Below, in pieces: positions 34,834 through 43,889 of a stretch of DNA of 64,000 nucleotides (position 1 is the first letter of the stretch; every line of letters starts with the position of its first letter). The DNA lies in the NCBI RefSeq assembly GCF_901827175.1, contig NZ_LR594663.1, positions 248,001-312,000 on the forward strand, in the 5' to 3' direction. A program made the position numbers and the translations under genes. The DNA comes from Variovorax sp. RA8. Its GTDB lineage: Bacteria; Pseudomonadota; Gammaproteobacteria; Burkholderiales; Burkholderiaceae_C. The notes under the pieces were generated by a model. It was not told the DNA's origin and did no database searches. It saw only the letters and a program-made list of their open reading frames with translations.

Positions 34834-35187
34834 TCGCGTGGAACCCGGCAACCACGGCATCGGACATGCTTTCGGGCACAGGAGGGCTTTCGAGTGCCGC
34901 AGAGATGCCGACGGGCTTGTTCATCGCTCGAGGTTACAACCGAGGAGGCTTCCGGCACGCCACGCCGAGATCTGCTCCACCGCAATCGACCCGCCTCCCT
35001 ACTTCTCCTGCGGCCTGGTCTCAAGACAACGATCGTGAGCCTGGGCGGGTCGATTCAAGACAAAAAAAAGAGAACCTCAGTCCCCTTTTTGCACAACGGT
35101 CATTCATCCACCGCTGTTGAGTTCCATGCAATCCTGACCCGGCATTTCCATCCAATATCGACCCACCCTCTTTGCGAGCCTGGCGGC
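34834..35187. other. About 350 bases without a recognisable gene
   Basis: The stretch between the IS630 and IS21 fragments holds no frame with family features and is probably insertion-sequence debris. It has an A-rich tract at about 35060-35070. Confidence 0.4.
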
Positions 35188-35370
35188 TCACGGTGGGGAG
35201 AAGTTCTTGGTTTTCTCCTTCTTTCTGGGTTGGTCTGCCTTAACGGGTTGAGCCGAGCTGTGCTTGAAGCGGAAGCTGTCGTTGCCGGTCTCCAGGATGT
35301 GGCAATGATGCGTGAGCCGGTCCAGCAGCGCCGTCGTCATCTTCGCATCGCCGAACACGCTGGCCCACTC
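35188..35370 (-). pseudogene. IS21 helper protein IstB fragment, C-terminal end
   Basis: The frame reads [35 protein letters not shown] and KHSSAQ, then a Lys-rich tail to a stop at 35188. This is the end of the IS21 ATP-binding helper IstB. The P-loop part and the partner transposase IstA are absent. Confidence 0.75.
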
Positions 35371-35506
35371 GCACGGATACCGCGGAAGTTTTCGATTTTT
35401 AGATTGGCTACTCTCATATCGTGCTCAACGATTTGCAACTGGCGCACATAGCCGTCTCGCCCCTTCGCTTCCTCACGCCGCCCAACGTCTCACGGAAGCA
35501 GGCTTC

Positions 35507-35845
35507 TCAGCGGAAAGAGTACTGGGCATAGGGCGAAAGGTCCGGGAAGTCGAACGCGTCTTCGACACTTTCTCGCATGGCGCTCACTACCCGCAACGAC
35601 ATAGCCTTTGGTGCTTCTGGCACGAGCGCGAGCACTTCCGCCTTGCTGCGCCCTTGGGAACGAAGCGCACCTGCAACCAAGGTCGACTTCGCCTGGTCGA
35701 GACAGAGGGCGTTGGATGCCTTGACCATCTCGTCCGGGTCCGGCAGCAGCCACCGTTCAAGAGGTTGAGCGTATGACGTAGCCATGACGATGGCGCCGGC
35801 TAGAAAGGCGATGGACTTGATGGCTTTCAAGGCTGTGGCATCCAA
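35507..35845 (-). CDS. Small probably secreted protein of unknown function, possibly broken
   Basis: A frame of 112 aa with a signal-peptide-like start (AIKSIAFLAGAIVMATSYAQ) and a soluble, helical mature part containing LCLDQAKSTLVAGALRSQGR and VVSAMRESVEDAFDFPDL. The TTG at 35845 lacks a ribosome site, so the 5' end may have been lost to the nearby insertion. Beyond the TGA at 35507 the frame stays open for 26 codons with two Cys (EACFRETLGG, CASCKS), which suggests that the stop is a nonsense mutation. I do not recognise the family. Confidence 0.4.
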   Translation of the reverse strand: MDATALKAIKSIAFLAGAIVMATSYAQPLERWLLPDPDEMVKASNALCLDQAKSTLVAGALRSQGRSKAEVLALVPEAPKAMSLRVVSAMRESVEDAFDFPDLSPYAQYSFR

Positions 35846-35874
35846 CTAGAAGGAGGAGTGGAAGGTCCGGTTCT

Positions 35875-37565
35875 GGCCGAGGTCGTGTGCAAACGGCTCT
35901 TGACTCGCGAGTATGCCGGCCATGCGGCGCTGTGGTCGTCATCGGCGCCACGGAGTCATCCAGTGGTCCCGTCGCACAGACAGCGGTTTGCCTCGGGGCA
36001 GAGTCGCTGCGCAAACTGCGAAGGGCACTTGAAGAGGCTCACGCCCCCACCAGCCTGACCGCCTTCATCGTTCTGGCAATACCCAGGATCGCGATCACCC
36101 GCTTCAGGTTGTATGCCAGCACGTGCAGACTCATCTCAGTGTTCACGTGCTCCAGCTTCTTCGTCAGGAAGTGCGTCCAGCCCATCCAGTGCTTGAGTGT
36201 TCCGAACACGTGCTCCACGGTGCACCTTCGCAGCGTCATCGCGACGGGCTTGCGATCGAGGCGTTGCTGGACACGCTCGAGGATCTCTTCATGCTCCCAT
36301 CGGCGGATGCGGCGATAGTCGCCGGTCGTGCACTGCTTTTTCAATGGGCATGAGGGACAGGCACTGGTCCAGTAGAGGCGCGCTTGGAGGCCATTTCTCT
36401 CGATCGTGCTGAACCTGTAGATGGCCCGTTCGCCCGCAGGGCACTGATACTCGTCAGCCTTCGCGATGTAGATGAAGTCGCTCTTGTCGAAGCGTCCCTC
36501 GGCCTTGGCGCCCGAGGTCATCGGCTTGGGCACGTAGGTCGTGATACCAGCGTCCTCGCAGGCCTTGAGTTCCGTGCCGTTGAAGTAGCCGCGGTCGGCG
36601 AGGGCCTGCAGCTTGGTCTTGCCCATCGCCTCGCGCGCGGCCTTGGCCATGTTGCTGAGTTGTGCGCGGTCGTGGCCGGCGTTGATCACCTCGTGGGCCA
36701 CGATCAGGTGGTGCCTGGCGTCGACCGCCGCCTGCACGTTGTAGCCCACCAGGCCCGAGCCCTTGGCTTGCGAGTTCATCGAACGCGCATCGGGATCGGT
36801 GAGCGAGCGTTGCCCATCGGGTTCCTTCTTCAACTCTTCCTTAGTGCGATCGAGCTGCTTCATCTGCTCGCGCAGCTTCTTGATCTTCTCCTGCATCGCT
36901 CGGTCTTGGCTTCGACCTCCGCCGGTTGCGTGCGGTCGGCCGTCTCCAGGGCGTCGAGGTATCGCTGGATGCTCTGCTCGATCTGCCGCTGACGCGCGTC
37001 GATCTTGCCCGCGGTGAAGTTGCGATCGCGGCTGTTGACCGCTTTGAACTTGCTGCCGTCGATGGCCACGATGGCATGAGAGAACAACTTGAGGTCGCGG
37101 CACAGACCGACGAAGCGGCGGCAAACGTTGCGAATACCGGTTCCGTTATCGTGGCGGAAGTCGGCGATGGTCTTGAAGTCCGGGGCGAGCCGGCCGGTGA
37201 GCCACATCAGCTCGACGTTGCGCTGCGCCTCGCGCTCCAGGCGCCGGCTCGATTGGATACGGTTCAGGTAGCCGTAGATGTAGAGCTTCAGCAGGACCGA
37301 GGGGTGGTACGAAGGTCGGCCGGTGGCTGCCGGATCGACGCCTTCAAAACCCAGTGCATGCAGATCCAGTTCCTCGACGAAGGCATCGACAACCCGCACC
37401 GGGTTGTCTTCGCCTATATAGTCGTCAAGGCACTCTGGCAGCAGAGTGACCTGCTGTCGATCCTCGCCTTCGATGAATCGCTTCATGTGGCTGCCCTTCA
37501 GTAGCGTTGCCACAATCTAGGCGAGCACCGTCACCTATTCAACCCGTTTTCACACAGGCTCGGCC
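35875..37565 (-). mobile_element. Second IS1182-type element, transposase frameshifted
   Basis: A 1.7-kb element around a disrupted transposase. Imperfect terminal inverted repeats are visible: GGCCGAGGTCGTGTGCAAAC at 35875-35894 against the complement of the segment ending at 37565 (GGCCGAGCCTGTGTGAAAAC), about 16 of 20 matching. It is only distantly related to the element at 351-1965. The left flank (GGAAGGTCCGGT before TGGCCG) and the right flank occur again near 53.8 and 51.8 kb, so it sits in a dispersed repeat. Confidence 0.65.
36039..37486 (-). pseudogene. IS1182 family transposase, one-base frameshift
   Basis: The N-terminal part (MKRFIEGEDRQQVTLLPECL, TGRPSYHPSVLLKLYIYGYL, AIDGSKFKAVNSRDRNF) and the C-terminal part (MQEKIKKLREQMKQLDRTKE, CPSCPLKKQCTTG, RRCTVEHVFGTLKHWMGWTH) lie in different frames. 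They join near 36896-36902, where one missing base between GAGCG and ATGCAG accounts for the shift. With the base restored the protein would have about 480 residues, the usual size. A -1 ribosomal frameshift is unlikely because no slippery run is present. Confidence 0.85.
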
Positions 37566-37583
37566 GACTGTAGCCGGTCGCGG
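37562..37583. repeat. 22-base dispersed repeat, copy 1
   Basis: GGCCGACTGTAGCCGGTCGC plus two bases occurs here at the edge of the IS1182 element and again, identical, at 51823-51844. Both copies are followed some 20-45 bases later by TCCGAAGCC. It marks decayed intergenic DNA near mobile elements. Confidence 0.6.
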
Positions 37584-37789
37584 CCTTGTTCTTCTTGGCC
37601 GCCTACTCCGAAGCCGACCGTCGACGCCGTCAGGGGGCTGTTCTAGGCTGCGCGAGGGACCTCGATCGGCTGCATACCGCGCTGAGTGCGGAGAGCGCGC
37701 GGCGGCGTAGGTTTGAAGCCTAGTTTTCCGGGCGAACAGATTTAAGTGGTCTGCCCTCTCCTGCGCACGAGCGGACATAACGGAGAGAC

Positions 37790-38160
37790 TCAGCGCGAAC
37801 TCAGCACTGTGCGCCTCTGGGTGGCGTTTACAAGCGTGGCGAAAGACTTCGTCAACGGGTTGCGCAGTTCGTGACCCAACATGGCCAGGAAGGCCGAAAT
37901 GCGCCGACCTTCATCCTCAAGCGCTGTGACCCGCCGCCGCTCGATCAGGTCGCGGGTCGCCTTGGCGAACCCGCGGTGCTTGCCTGTGTTATCGAAAAGC
38001 GCGCTGATCACGACGCTTGCCCAAAAGCGAGTCCCATCCTTGCGCAGGCGCCGACCTTCATCGTCGAAACGGCCTGTTTCCACAGCCGACTTCAGCTCCA
38101 TGTCGGGGAATCCGGTGGCAACCACCTCCGGCGGATAGAACACGGAGAAGTGCTTGCAGA
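37790..38160 (-). pseudogene. PAS-domain sensor histidine kinase remnant
   Basis: The frame covers the C-terminal half of a PAS domain (HFSVFYPPEVVATGF, RLRKDGTRFWASVVISALFD, HRGFAKATRDLIERR) and the start of a HisKA domain up to the phosphorylation box (FLAMLGHELRNPL). Then it runs into unrelated residues and a stop at 37790. The N-terminal sensory part and the ATPase domain are missing, so it cannot signal. The 5' end stops just before the promoter region of the MFS gene. Confidence 0.75.
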
Positions 38161-38204
38161 CCGCTGGGTTTACACCTACAACAAAATCTCTTTCATTATC
38201 TCTT

Positions 38205-38224
38205 TTTTGATACTAGTATCGAAA
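38205..38224. promoter_or_regulatory. Near-perfect 20-base palindrome upstream of the orotate-type operon
   Basis: GATACTAGTATC (38209-38220) is a perfect palindrome, extended by TTT and AAA with one mismatch on each side. It lies 94 bases before the MFS start in an AT-rich stretch. It is a likely operator for the XRE-type regulator encoded in the same operon (43890-44795). Confidence 0.5.
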
Positions 38225-38317
38225 CACGAAACAGCTGATGGTCGGCATCGGGCAACCGATCACCCCATCAGCCCTTCAGAAAGCGCAGGAGCTGCGCCCC
38301 GCCAAGGAGACAAAGAC

Positions 38318-39571
38318 GTGGAAGCAAGAGTGATCCCTGCGACCGGCGCCGCACACGGCGCAGCAGAGAAGGACAAAGTGACCGGCTACGGCTGGAAGGC
38401 CCTTGCCGGGTCCGCAATCGGCTACGCCATGGACGGCTTCGACCTGCTGATCCTGGGCTTCATGCTCACGGCGATCTCGGCCGACCTGCACCTCACGCCG
38501 GGTCAGGCGGGATCCCTGGTCACGTGGACGCTGGTCGGCGCGGTGGCCGGCGGCATCATCTTCGGGTCGCTCAGCGACCATTACGGTCGTATCCGCGTAT
38601 TGACCTGGACGATCATGCTGTTCGCCGTCTTCACGGGCCTGTGCGCCTTCGCGCAAGGATATTGGGACTTGCTGGCCTACAGAACCATTGCTGGCATCGG
38701 CCTGGGCGGTGAGTTCGGCATCGGCATGGCGCTCGCCGCGGAGGCTTGGCCTGCGAAGCACCGCGCCCGCGTCTCCTCCTACGTCGCGCTCGGCTGGCAG
38801 ACCGGCGTGCTGGGCGCCGCGCTGCTGACGCCGCTGCTCTTGCCGCACATCGGTTGGCGCGGCATGTTTCTGGTGGGTGTCGTTCCGGCTATCGTGGCTT
38901 GGGTCATCCGCAACAAGCTGCACGAACCCGAAGTGTTCGTTCGAAAGGCCAAGGCCAAGGGCTCCAAGACAAAGGCCTTCAAGCTGCTCGTCAAGGACGC
39001 TCGCACCACCCGCACCAGCTTCGGCATCATGATCCTGTGCGCGGTCCAGAACTTCGGCTACTACGGCATCATGATCTGGATGCCCAGCTTTCTCGCCAGC
39101 AAGCTCGGCTTCAGCCTGACCAAGTCAGCCATGTGGACTTCGGTCACCATTCTCGGGATGATGGCCGGCATCTTCGTCTTCGGCCAACTTGCGGACCGCA
39201 TCGGTCGAAGGCCCAGCTTCCTGCTGTTCCAGGCTGGGGCCGTTGCGATGGTGCTGACCTATGCGCAGCTCTCCGATCCGGTCGCGATGCTTTGGGCTGG
39301 CGCCGTCCTCGGAATGTTTGTCAACGGCATGCTCGGCGGCTACGGCGCCTTGATATCGGAAGCTTATCCCACCGAAGCTCGCGCTACAGCGCAGAACGTG
39401 CTCTTCAACATCGGCCGGGGAGTCGGTGGTTTCGGACCGGTCGTGATCGGAGCGCTGGCCACCGCCTACTCGTTCCAGACCGCGATCGCCTTGTTGGCGG
39501 CGATCTACGTGCTGGACATGATCGCCACGCTGTTCCTGATTCCCGAACTCAAGGACAAGGAGCTGGAGTGA
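38318..39571 (+). CDS. MFS transporter, possible orotate/acid:proton symporter
   Basis: A 417-aa 12-helix major facilitator of the metabolite/aromatic-acid:H+ symporter type: GYAMDGFDLLILGFMLTAIS in helix 1, the loop motif GSLSDHYGRIRVLTW, AGIGLGGEFGIGMALAAEAW, and the second loop GQLADRIGRRPSFLLF. The GTG start at 38318 has AAGGAGAC 7 bases upstream. As the first gene of an operon with PyrK, PyrD, PyrC and PyrE, it most likely imports orotate, dihydroorotate or a related ring acid. That specificity is an inference from context. Confidence 0.85.
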   Translation: MEARVIPATGAAHGAAEKDKVTGYGWKALAGSAIGYAMDGFDLLILGFMLTAISADLHLTPGQAGSLVTWTLVGAVAGGIIFGSLSDHYGRIRVLTWTIMLFAVFTGLCAFAQGYWDLLAYRTIAGIGLGGEFGIGMALAAEAWPAKHRARVSSYVALGWQTGVLGAALLTPLLLPHIGWRGMFLVGVVPAIVAWVIRNKLHEPEVFVRKAKAKGSKTKAFKLLVKDARTTRTSFGIMILCAVQNFGYYGIMIWMPSFLASKLGFSLTKSAMWTSVTILGMMAGIFVFGQLADRIGRRPSFLLFQAGAVAMVLTYAQLSDPVAMLWAGAVLGMFVNGMLGGYGALISEAYPTEARATAQNVLFNIGRGVGGFGPVVIGALATAYSFQTAIALLAAIYVLDMIATLFLIPELKDKELE

Positions 39572-39657
39572 CGCCGCACGCTGCTTGCGGCGGCATGTCG
39601 GCCGCCGCTCCCACCCTCGCCTCTTCCTGCTCCAAGCCCTCGCAGCCGGGACAAGCC

Positions 39658-40506
39658 ATGAACGCCGCCTCCTGTTTCCAGCGCAATGCCGAAAGCGTCG
39701 CCTCGCATCGATGCGACGTCGCCGAGCACCGCTGGGTCAACAATCGCTACAAGTACCTGCGCCTGAGCGCCAAGGCCGACCTCGCCGGCACCACCAAGGC
39801 CGGCCAGTTCTACCAGCTCAAGTGCCCTGGCACCAGCGATCTGCAGCCCTTTCTGCTGCGCCCCATGAGCGTCTACGGCGTTGGGCCGGAGGCCGGCACG
39901 ATCGAGTTTCTCTACAACGTGACCGGCCTCGGCACCCATGCGCTGTCCCGGCTCGAGGTGGGCGACTCCATGGACATCGTCGGTCCTCTCGGGAACACCT
40001 TCGTGCTGGAAGCCGGCTGCCAACGCATCCTGGTGGTGGCGCGTGGAGTCGGCCTGGCGACGATGGCGCCCTTGTTGCAGCACGCTGCGCGCGCTGGTAT
40101 CCAGATCACCGCGATCATGTCGGCGCGGGCGCCGAAGGATCTCATGCAAGACGAGTTCCTGCGCGGCGTAGAGGCCGAGGTGCACTGCGTCTACGACAGC
40201 GACGGCACTTCCTCGGTGGAGGCGGTTGACGCGCTGGTGCGCCGCCTGCTCGACACCGAGCACCATGACGTCGTCTACACCTGCGGCTCCCACCGCCTCC
40301 TCATGCTGCTGCAGCGCTTGCTCGAGGACTATCCAGGCACCCGCGGCGAAGTTGCCATGGAGCAGCGCATGGCCTGCGGAATGGGCGTGTGCCTGTCCTG
40401 TGTGCGCCTGTTCCACTCTGGCGGCGACAAGCAATTCCTTCGGGTCTGCCGCGAGGGCCCGGTGTTCCCCATCCGCGACGTCGTCGGGGAGGTGGAATTT
40501 GGCTGA
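39658..40506 (+). CDS. pyrK: Dihydroorotate dehydrogenase electron-transfer subunit PyrK-like
   Basis: A protein of about 282 aa of the ferredoxin-reductase group. It has an FAD-binding barrel (LLRPMSVYGV, VTGLGTHALSRLEVGDSMDI), an NAD domain (RILVVARGVGLATMAPLLQH, VVYTCGSHRLLMLLQ) and a C-terminal [2Fe-2S] site with Cys-x4-Cys-x2-Cys-x15-Cys (CGMGVCLSCVRLF, RVCREGP). PyrK links class 1B PyrD to NAD(H). The start is uncertain: GTG 39568 overlaps the MFS stop and has AAGGAG upstream but adds a 30-residue low-complexity tail; ATG 39658 is used here. Its end overlaps the TTG start of pyrD. Confidence 0.85.
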   Translation: MNAASCFQRNAESVASHRCDVAEHRWVNNRYKYLRLSAKADLAGTTKAGQFYQLKCPGTSDLQPFLLRPMSVYGVGPEAGTIEFLYNVTGLGTHALSRLEVGDSMDIVGPLGNTFVLEAGCQRILVVARGVGLATMAPLLQHAARAGIQITAIMSARAPKDLMQDEFLRGVEAEVHCVYDSDGTSSVEAVDALVRRLLDTEHHDVVYTCGSHRLLMLLQRLLEDYPGTRGEVAMEQRMACGMGVCLSCVRLFHSGGDKQFLRVCREGPVFPIRDVVGEVEFG

Positions 40507-41449
40507 CCTCAACGTCAAGATCGGCGAACTGAGTCTTCGCAACCCGGTGATGCCCGCCTCGGGCTGCTTCGCTATCGAATACAGCGAGGCGCTGGACCTT
40601 CGCAACCTGGGTGCGCTCGTGATCAAGAGCGTGTCGCCTAAGCGCCGCGCCGGCAATCCGACACCACGCGTGAGCGAGACCTGCAGCGGCATGCTCAACT
40701 CGATCGGCATCCCAAGCAAGGGGCTGCAGTACTACCGGCAATCCGTGCTGCCGCCCTATACGCAGTTCGACACTCCGGTGGTGGTCTCCATTTCTGCCGA
40801 CACTGTCGACGAATTCGCTGAAGCCATTGCCGAGATGTCGCTGCCGGAGGTGGCAGTGATCGAGGCCAACATCTCGTGCCCCAACCTCGAGGCAGACGGC
40901 ATGGCCTTCGCGATGACCCCCGAGACCACCTACAAAGTCGTGAGCGCAATGCGCCGCCGAACAGATCATCCGCTCTGGGCCAAGCTCACGCCCAACGCCT
41001 CGCACATTGCAGTTGTCGCCAAGGCCGCCGAAGAGGCTGGAGCAGACGCACTGGTGATGGGCAACACGGTGCTGGGCATGTCGATCGACGTGCGCACGCG
41101 CAAGCCCAAGCTCGGCAACGTGATGGGAGGCTTGTCTGGACCCGCCATCAAGCCGATTGCGGTGCGCATGGTGCATCAGTGCTACCGCAGCGTCCGGATC
41201 CCGATCATCGGCTGCGGCGGCATCTCCACTGCGGAGGATGCCGTCGAGTTCATGCTCGCCGGCGCGAGCGCCGTTCAAGTCGGCACCGCTTCCTTCCTGG
41301 ATCCCGGCGCGATGCAAAAGATCATCGATGGGCTGGACACATACTGTCGTGAGATGGACGTGGAGAGCATCCGCGACCTCACGGGCCAGGTCAAGCTGGA
41401 CAGGCAGCTGTCCGACCGCTGGCTCCGTTTCGCGCAGCAGTCGGGTTGA
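40499..41449 (+). CDS. pyrD: Dihydroorotate dehydrogenase, class 1B-type
   Basis: A 316-aa FMN TIM barrel: NVKIGELSLRNPVMPASGCF, IKSVSPKRRAGNPTPRVSET, IEANISCPNLEADGMAF, KLTPNASHIAVVAKAAEEAG, GLSGPAIKPIAVRMVHQCYR and PIIGCGGISTAEDAVEFMLA. Together with PyrK it would work with NAD(H) rather than quinone, and can therefore run as an orotate reductase. The TTG start at 40499 has GGGGAGG 7 bases upstream and overlaps the pyrK end. Betaproteobacteria normally make UMP with a class 2 quinone-linked PyrD, so this is an extra, differently wired enzyme. Confidence 0.88.
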   Translation: MADLNVKIGELSLRNPVMPASGCFAIEYSEALDLRNLGALVIKSVSPKRRAGNPTPRVSETCSGMLNSIGIPSKGLQYYRQSVLPPYTQFDTPVVVSISADTVDEFAEAIAEMSLPEVAVIEANISCPNLEADGMAFAMTPETTYKVVSAMRRRTDHPLWAKLTPNASHIAVVAKAAEEAGADALVMGNTVLGMSIDVRTRKPKLGNVMGGLSGPAIKPIAVRMVHQCYRSVRIPIIGCGGISTAEDAVEFMLAGASAVQVGTASFLDPGAMQKIIDGLDTYCREMDVESIRDLTGQVKLDRQLSDRWLRFAQQSG

Positions 41450-41451
41450 TC

Positions 41452-42708
41452 ATGAGCTTACTGGCACTCAGGCCCGCGGCCGAGAAGCTCTTCCGCGATG
41501 TGCGCGAACTGTCCTTCGACGGCATCGGCGTGACGCGCGAGAGCTATGGCCGCGGCGAGTCGGCTGCAGCCGACTACCTGCGGGGATTCGCACTGAGCGA
41601 GGGACTTTCCGTCGAGGCCGATCGCGCTGCCAACCTGGTCTTCCGCCTTCCGGACCTGCCGGCGGACGCGCCTGCCGTGTGGATGGGCTCGCACCTCGAT
41701 TCGGTGCCGCAGGGCGGCAATTTCGACGGGTTGGCCGGCATCGTCGCGGGCCTCCTCTGTCTGGTCGAGCAAAGGCACAACGGCCGCGCCGGCAAGCTGC
41801 CGCTGGAGGTCATTGCCTTCCGTGGTGAAGAGAGCGCCTGGTTTGGCAAGGCCTACATGGGCTCGGGTGCCCTGCTCGGCAAGGTGAGCCAGGCAGACCT
41901 CGAGCTCAAGCGGCGCGCCACCGACGAGACCTTGGCCGACTGCATGCAGAAGTGCGGCGCTGATGTGGACGCGATCGGCGCCCAGCAAGGGCTGCTCGAC
42001 AAGTCGCGCGTCAAGGCGTACCTGGAGCTGCATATCGAGCAGGGGCCGGTCATGATCGCGCGGAAGCTGCCGTTGGCTGTCGTCTCGGGCATTCGCGGCA
42101 ACGTGCGCCACAACCGCATCGTCTGCCGCGGCGACGCGCAGCACTCCGGCGTCGTGCCGCGCTGGCTGCGCCATGACGCGATGTTTGCCGTCGCCGACCT
42201 CATCATGCGGCTCGACGAGCACTGGCGCGTGTTGCTTGAGCGTGGCAGCGACCTGGTCGTGACCACGGGCATCGTCTCCACCGATGCCGCAGAGCATTCG
42301 ATCTCGCGCATTCCGGGGCAGGTCAACTTCAGCCTCGAAGCGCGCAGCAAGAGTACCGACACACTGGACGCTTTCTACCAGCTGATGCGTGCCGAATGCA
42401 CGGCCATCAGCCGCGAGCGGGGCGTGAGCTTCGAGTTCGATCGACGCCTGCTCAGCGCGCCGGCGACGATGGACGAGAACGTCTGCAACCTGCTGTCGAA
42501 GGCCTGCAGTGCGCAAGGCACGCCATTCGAAGTGATCCCTAGCGGAGCCGGCCACGATGCGTCCCTGTTCGCCAATGCCGGCATTCCGAGCGGCATGCTC
42601 TTCGTGCGCAATCAGAACGGCTCCCACAACCCGCACGAGGCAATGGACATGGACGACTTCATGCTCGGCGTACAGGCGATGGGCCATGCCGTCGATCAGC
42701 TGTCATGA
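41452..42708 (+). CDS. M20 family carbamoyl-amino-acid/allantoate hydrolase, possible ureidosuccinase
   Basis: A 418-aa zinc amidohydrolase of the HyuC/AllC/beta-ureidopropionase group. Metal ligands are visible in MGSHLDSVPQGGNFDGLAG (His, Asp), AFRGEESAWFG (Glu), YLELHIEQGPVM (His) and the C-terminal SHNPHEAM (His); SGAGHDASLFA is also typical. These enzymes split an N-carbamoyl group into the amine, CO2 and ammonia. In this operon the natural substrate would be N-carbamoyl-L-aspartate, made by the neighbouring PyrC. ATG 41452 lies just behind the pyrD stop; a TTG at 41446 is possible. The substrate is an inference from context. Confidence 0.87.
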   Translation: MSLLALRPAAEKLFRDVRELSFDGIGVTRESYGRGESAAADYLRGFALSEGLSVEADRAANLVFRLPDLPADAPAVWMGSHLDSVPQGGNFDGLAGIVAGLLCLVEQRHNGRAGKLPLEVIAFRGEESAWFGKAYMGSGALLGKVSQADLELKRRATDETLADCMQKCGADVDAIGAQQGLLDKSRVKAYLELHIEQGPVMIARKLPLAVVSGIRGNVRHNRIVCRGDAQHSGVVPRWLRHDAMFAVADLIMRLDEHWRVLLERGSDLVVTTGIVSTDAAEHSISRIPGQVNFSLEARSKSTDTLDAFYQLMRAECTAISRERGVSFEFDRRLLSAPATMDENVCNLLSKACSAQGTPFEVIPSGAGHDASLFANAGIPSGMLFVRNQNGSHNPHEAMDMDDFMLGVQAMGHAVDQLS

Positions 42709-42718
42709 GGCTGCCATC

Positions 42719-43780
42719 GTGACTCAGACCTTGAGCCTGCGCCGGCCTGACGACTGGCACGTGCACTTGCGCGACGGGGAGACCATGAATGCCGTGCTCC
42801 GCTACACGACACGGCAGTTCGCCCGTGCCATCGTGATGCCCAACCTGAAGCCGCCCGTCACCACTGCCGCGCTGGCGCGCGCCTACCGCGAACGCATCAT
42901 CGCGGCGCTGGAACCGGACGCGCAGTTCACGCCCCTGATGACCGCCTACCTCTGCGACAAGACCCCAGCCGACGAACTGCGCAGGGGGTTCGAAGAAGGC
43001 GTCTTCACTGCGGTCAAGTTGTACCCGGCCGGCGCGACCACGCACTCCGAGTTCGGCGTGACATCAACGGCCAAGGTCGGCAAGGCGCTCGAGGCCATGC
43101 AGGCGATCGGGATGCCCTTGCTGATCCACGGCGAAAGCACGGACCCGACAGTGGACGTCTTCGACCGCGAGGCGGTGTTCATCGAGACCGTGCTGCAACC
43201 CTTGCTGATGGAGTTCCCGGCTCTCAAGGTCGTGATGGAGCACATCACCACAGAGGAGGCTGCCGACTTCGTCTCGGCCGACACCAGCGGCCGGCTCGCT
43301 GCCACGGTGACTCCGCAGCACCTCATCTTCAGTCGCAATGCCCTGTTCACGGGAGGCATCCGGCCGCACCACTACTGCCTGCCCGTACTCAAGCGCGAGC
43401 GGCACCGGCTGGCACTGCGTCGCGCCGCAACTTCGGGAGACCCGCGCTTTTTTCTCGGTACCGATTCCGCGCCTCACCAGCGCGTGCTCAAAGAGTCGAG
43501 CTGCGGCTGCGCGGGGATCTTCAATGCACCTGGCGCTTTGCAGAGCTACCTGATGGTGTTTGACGAAGAGGGCGCTCTCGATCGCTTCGAGGCCTTCGCC
43601 AGCGTGAACGGCGCGCGCTTCTATGGTCTTCGACTCAACGAGGGCAGGATCACGCTGCAGCGGCACCCTTCAGAAGTGCCCGAGGACATCTTTCTACCAG
43701 GCGGCGGCGCGATTCATCCCTTTCTGGGTGGGACCTTCCTTCCCTGGACGCTCGTCGAGCAGGGTGCCGAGAGCTCCTGA
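42719..43780 (+). CDS. pyrC: Dihydroorotase, PyrC type
   Basis: A 353-aa enzyme of the E. coli PyrC class (class II). It has the metal-binding DDWHVHLRDGETMNAVL, IVMPNLKPPVTT, the carboxylated Lys in TAVKLYPAGATTHSEFGVT, LLIHGES, VMEHITTEEA and the catalytic Asp in FFLGTDSAPH. It interconverts dihydroorotate and N-carbamoyl-L-aspartate, so it could run either way here. The GTG start at 42719 gives the usual family N-terminus. It sits between the M20 hydrolase and the regulator, not with other genes of de novo UMP synthesis such as pyrB or carAB. Confidence 0.92.
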   Translation: MTQTLSLRRPDDWHVHLRDGETMNAVLRYTTRQFARAIVMPNLKPPVTTAALARAYRERIIAALEPDAQFTPLMTAYLCDKTPADELRRGFEEGVFTAVKLYPAGATTHSEFGVTSTAKVGKALEAMQAIGMPLLIHGESTDPTVDVFDREAVFIETVLQPLLMEFPALKVVMEHITTEEAADFVSADTSGRLAATVTPQHLIFSRNALFTGGIRPHHYCLPVLKRERHRLALRRAATSGDPRFFLGTDSAPHQRVLKESSCGCAGIFNAPGALQSYLMVFDEEGALDRFEAFASVNGARFYGLRLNEGRITLQRHPSEVPEDIFLPGGGAIHPFLGGTFLPWTLVEQGAESS

Positions 43781-43889
43781 GGCGCTTGTCCATCAACGAA
43801 ACGCTCGACACAAGGCGTCAAGGTTCCCGATGCAGCATGCCCAGACTTCATCCATGGTATCTTTTTCGATCCAGCCATTGGAAAACGAG

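Noticed and set aside
35500..35515. TGA read as selenocysteine in the small secreted protein
   Set aside because: No SECIS-like hairpin is evident and the family is not known for it; a nonsense mutation or a normal stop is more likely.
36880..36910. Programmed -1 frameshift in the second IS1182 transposase
   Set aside because: No slippery A or T run or downstream stem is visible, and IS1182 transposases are normally single frames; a one-base deletion is simpler.
38746..39567. Plus-strand frame inside the MFS gene continuing into pyrK
   Set aside because: It is the pyrK frame left open by GC bias; residues before 39568 are Arg/His-rich shadow of the transporter gene.
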